From Pseudomonas fluorescens (GTDB taxonomy: Bacteria > Pseudomonadota > Gammaproteobacteria > Pseudomonadales > Pseudomonadaceae), in NCBI RefSeq assembly GCF_004683905.1, contig NZ_CP038438.1, positions 3,162,001 to 3,226,000 of the forward strand: a stretch of DNA of 64,000 nt, given 5' to 3'. The notes below the pieces were generated by a model. It made no database searches and was not told the DNA's origin. It saw only the letters and a list, made by a program, of their open reading frames with translations. This document shows positions 61,572 through 64,000 of this stretch, one piece after another. Numbering within the stretch: position 1 is the first letter of the stretch; each line of letters starts with the position of its first letter. The translations under genes were made by a program, and so were the position numbers.

Positions 61572-64000
61572 TAAATGCGTTCCATCTTCGGTAACCACAC
61601 GCGAATCAACGAGAACAGGCGATCCAGATCGATCGGCTTGGCCAGATAATCGTTGGCGCCCGCCTGCAGGCAGCGCTCCTGATCGTCTTTCATGGCCTTG
61701 GCCGTCACTGCGATGATCGGCAGTTTGCGCCAGCGCGGATCCTTGCGGATTTCAATGGTGGCTTCAAAACCATCCATCTCCGGCATCATCACGTCCATCA
61801 GCACCAGGTCGATGTCCTCGATTTCATTCAACTTATCAATCGCTTCGCGACCGTTACGGCCGATCACCACGACTGCGCCCTTGTGCTCCAGCGCACTGGT
61901 CAGGGCGAAGATGTTGCGCACATCGTCGTCCACCAGCAGCACCTTGCGGCCTTCGAAGACCTTGTCGCGGCTGCGGGCGGTCTTGAGCATCTTCTGCCGT
62001 TCATGGGACAACTGCGATTCGACTTTGTGCAGAAAGAGTGTCACCTCATCCAGCAGGCGCTCCGGCGAGCGCGCGCCCTTGATGATGATCGAGCGCGAAT
62101 ACTTGCGCAGCTCGGCCTCTTCATCGCGGGTCAGGTTGCGTCCGGTGTAGACGATCACCGGCGGGAACGAGCAGATGTCCTCGGTCGACATGCGCTTGAG
62201 CAGATCGTTGCCGAGCATGTCCGGCAATTTCAGGTCGATCACCATGCAGTCGTAAATCGTCGTGCGCAGTTTCTCCAGCGCGTCTTGCGCCAGACCGACC
62301 GCGGTGATCTCGATGTCCTCGTCACCGATCAGGCGGGCAATGCTTTCGCGTTGCAGATCGTCATCTTCGACCAGCAGCACGCGCTTGACCTTCTGAGTCA
62401 GCTTGGCTTCGAGACGGGCGAACACGTCCTTGAGCTCTTCGCGAGTGGTCGGTTTGACTGCGTAACCGATCGCCCCCATGTGCATCGCCGCTTCAACGCG
62501 GTCTTCGACCGAGATCACGTGCACCGGGATGTGCCGGGTTTCGGCGTGTTCTTTCAGGCGTTGCAGCACGGTCAGACCGGAGTGGTCCGGCAGACGCATA
62601 TCGAGCAGGATCGCGTCCGGCACGAACTCGCGGGCCAGGTCATAACCTTCATCCGCTCCGTGCGCCACCAGACACTGATAACCCAGTTCGTGGGCCAGGT
62701 CGTAAAGGATGTGGGCGAAATTCGGCTCGTCTTCCACCACCAGAATGCAGCGCGTGGCGAACGGCGCCTTGCCACGGTCATCGGCAAAACGCGGGATGTG
62801 CACCGGCGCCAGCGGCGACACCGCGATCGATGGCGGCTGCACCACCGGGGCCGGGGCCGATACCGGCGGCGTGAAGGTCAGCGGGATCGCAGGGCTGTCA
62901 CCCGGCTCGCTGTATTGCTGCGGCAGCACCAGGGTAAACACACTGCCCTGCCCCGGCGCGCTGCTGACGCTGATCGAGCCACCGAGCAAGGCCGCCAGAT
63001 CACGCGAGATCGACAAGCCCAGACCGGTGCCACCGTACTTGCGGTTGGTGGTGCCGTCAGCCTGACGGAACGCTTCGAAGATGCTTTCCTGCTGATCTGC
63101 GGCGATACCGATCCCCGAATCGCGCACGATGAACGCAATGCGTTCGTTCGGCTGGCCGGCGATGGTCAGGCTGACCGCGCCGTGTTCGGTGAACTTCACG
63201 GCGTTGGACAGCAGGTTCTTGATCACCTGCTCCAGACGCTGGCGATCGGTGTACAGCATGATCGGCGCATCCGGCTGCAACTCGACGCTGAACGTCAGTT
63301 GCTTGTCCGCCGCCAGCGGTTCGAACACGCTGCGCAGGCCGTCGGCCAGCCGCGCGACACTGGTGTTTTCCGGGATCACTTCCAGCTTGCCGGCCTCGAC
63401 CTTGGAAATGTCGAGAATGTCGTTGATCAGGTTCAGCAGATCGTTGCCCGCCGAATAGATCGACTCGGCGAACTTGACCTGCTCGGCCGTCAGATTGTCC
63501 TGCGGGTTCTCGGCCAGCAACTTGGCGAGGATCAGCGAACTGTTCAGCGGCGTGCGCAGTTCGTGGGACATGTTGGCGAGGAATTCAGACTTGTACTTGC
63601 TCGAACGCTGCAGTTCTTCGGCGCGTTCTTCGAGCTGCACCTGAGCCTGATTGAGTTCGGTGTTCTTCTGGTCCATGGCGTCGCGCTGCTCGGCCAGGGT
63701 TTGCGCCTGTTCGGCCAACTGCTCGTTGGTCTGCTCCAGCTCGACTTGCTGGGTTTCCAGATGCGCCTGGGACTCCTTGAGAATGCGCGACTGTTCTTCC
63801 AACTCCTCGTTGGCGGTTTTCAGCTCTTCCTGCTGCACCTGCAACTCTTCGTTGAGCTGCTGGGTTTCGGCCAGCACTTCCTGCAGGCGCTGGCGATAAC
63901 GTGCCGCTTCGATCGAGGTGCCGATGTTGCCGGCAATCAGTTCCAGCAAATCGATATCGCGGTCGGTGAGCGGGCGCAGGAAGCCCAGTTCGATCACCCC
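61571..64000 (-). CDS. GAF-HisKA hybrid kinase with three receivers (5' end outside the window)
   Basis: At least 809 residues; the frame runs out of the window, so the N-terminus is missing. The visible start is the end of a GAF domain (LLELIAGNIGTSIEAARY). A long coiled coil (about 35-140) leads to HisKA (MSHELRTPLNS) and HATPase_c (GTGLGLSISRDL). Three receivers follow, with Asp in LLDMRLPDHSG, MVIDLKLPDM and VLMDVMMPEM. The layout resembles large CHASE3/GAF hybrid kinases of pseudomonads. It heads the operon with cheR and cheB. Confidence 0.9.
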   Translation of the reverse strand, partial: GVIELGFLRPLTDRDIDLLELIAGNIGTSIEAARYRQRLQEVLAETQQLNEELQVQQEELKTANEELEEQSRILKESQAHLETQQVELEQTNEQLAEQAQTLAEQRDAMDQKNTELNQAQVQLEERAEELQRSSKYKSEFLANMSHELRTPLNSSLILAKLLAENPQDNLTAEQVKFAESIYSAGNDLLNLINDILDISKVEAGKLEVIPENTSVARLADGLRSVFEPLAADKQLTFSVELQPDAPIMLYTDRQRLEQVIKNLLSNAVKFTEHGAVSLTIAGQPNERIAFIVRDSGIGIAADQQESIFEAFRQADGTTNRKYGGTGLGLSISRDLAALLGGSISVSSAPGQGSVFTLVLPQQYSEPGDSPAIPLTFTPPVSAPAPVVQPPSIAVSPLAPVHIPRFADDRGKAPFATRCILVVEDEPNFAHILYDLAHELGYQCLVAHGADEGYDLAREFVPDAILLDMRLPDHSGLTVLQRLKEHAETRHIPVHVISVEDRVEAAMHMGAIGYAVKPTTREELKDVFARLEAKLTQKVKRVLLVEDDDLQRESIARLIGDEDIEITAVGLAQDALEKLRTTIYDCMVIDLKLPDMLGNDLLKRMSTEDICSFPPVIVYTGRNLTRDEEAELRKYSRSIIIKGARSPERLLDEVTLFLHKVESQLSHERQKMLKTARSRDKVFEGRKVLLVDDDVRNIFALTSALEHKGAVVVIGRNGREAIDKLNEIEDIDLVLMDVMMPEMDGFEATIEIRKDPRWRKLPIIAVTAKAMKDDQERCLQAGANDYLAKPIDLDRLFSLIRVWLPKMERI

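Overview
The window looks like chromosomal DNA of a fluorescent pseudomonad, most likely the Pseudomonas fluorescens group. The grounds are high GC with strong third-position GC bias, the aprA-aprI-aprDEF-prtA-prtB-lipase order known from P. fluorescens, a MexEF-OprN-type pump, a DUF1652 gene (a Pseudomonas-typical family), a bacterial FAN1 nuclease, and many REP/REPIN-type palindromes between genes. I see no tRNA, rRNA, insertion sequence, prophage, CRISPR array or replication origin. Species assignment is inference.

Layout. 1-2.9 kb: a small helical protein, a membrane protein and a PAS-PAS hybrid histidine kinase. 3-7 kb: a DNA-repair pair, fan1 followed by a Cas4-like-nuclease/Fe-S XPD-type helicase, overlapping as TTGA. 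7-8 kb: a small lipoprotein and a secreted protein flanked by REP elements. 8-25.3 kb, minus strand: the exoenzyme locus. Metalloprotease aprA, its inhibitor aprI and the type I secretion genes aprDEF are followed by two subtilisin-type autotransporters (prtA, prtB) and two family I.3 lipase-like RTX proteins. The aprA ribosome-binding site matches the RsmA/RsmE consensus, which fits Gac/Rsm control. 25.7-29.6 kb: a putrescine-type binding protein, a cupin, a PuuB-like oxidase and an NTF2/AraC regulator, a probable polyamine-use cluster. 29.8-36.9 kb: DUF1652, an UvrD-like helicase, a pirin, pgm and a MocR-type regulator. 37-38.4 kb: an unrecognised 489-residue protein. 39-44.4 kb: a quinone-oxidoreductase-like enzyme with a divergent LysR regulator, the SotB exporter, two small exported proteins and an ArgP-like LysR regulator. 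44.6-50.5 kb: mexE-mexF-oprN. 50.5-53.9 kb: an AaeA/AaeX/AaeB-like efflux operon. 54-55.1 kb: a TPR protein. 55.2-64 kb: a KaiC-like ATPase translationally coupled to a hybrid kinase on the plus strand, converging on a minus-strand set of kinase (cut by the window edge), CheR, CheB, receiver-kinase and lone receiver.

How it fits together. The exoenzyme locus encodes secreted enzymes with their own inhibitor and exporter. The two pump operons and SotB handle small-molecule efflux. The right end is a dense signalling island with no chemoreceptor, CheA or CheW, so its CheR/CheB pair probably adapts a soluble signalling complex and not flagellar chemotaxis.

The items I would look at first are the KaiC-kinase/CheR-CheB island, the lipase paralogue lacking the lid-1 segment, the 131-bp tandem repeat nested between REP-like ends, the unknown gene plus MocR pair, and the aprA leader with its RsmE site and distant ANR-like box.
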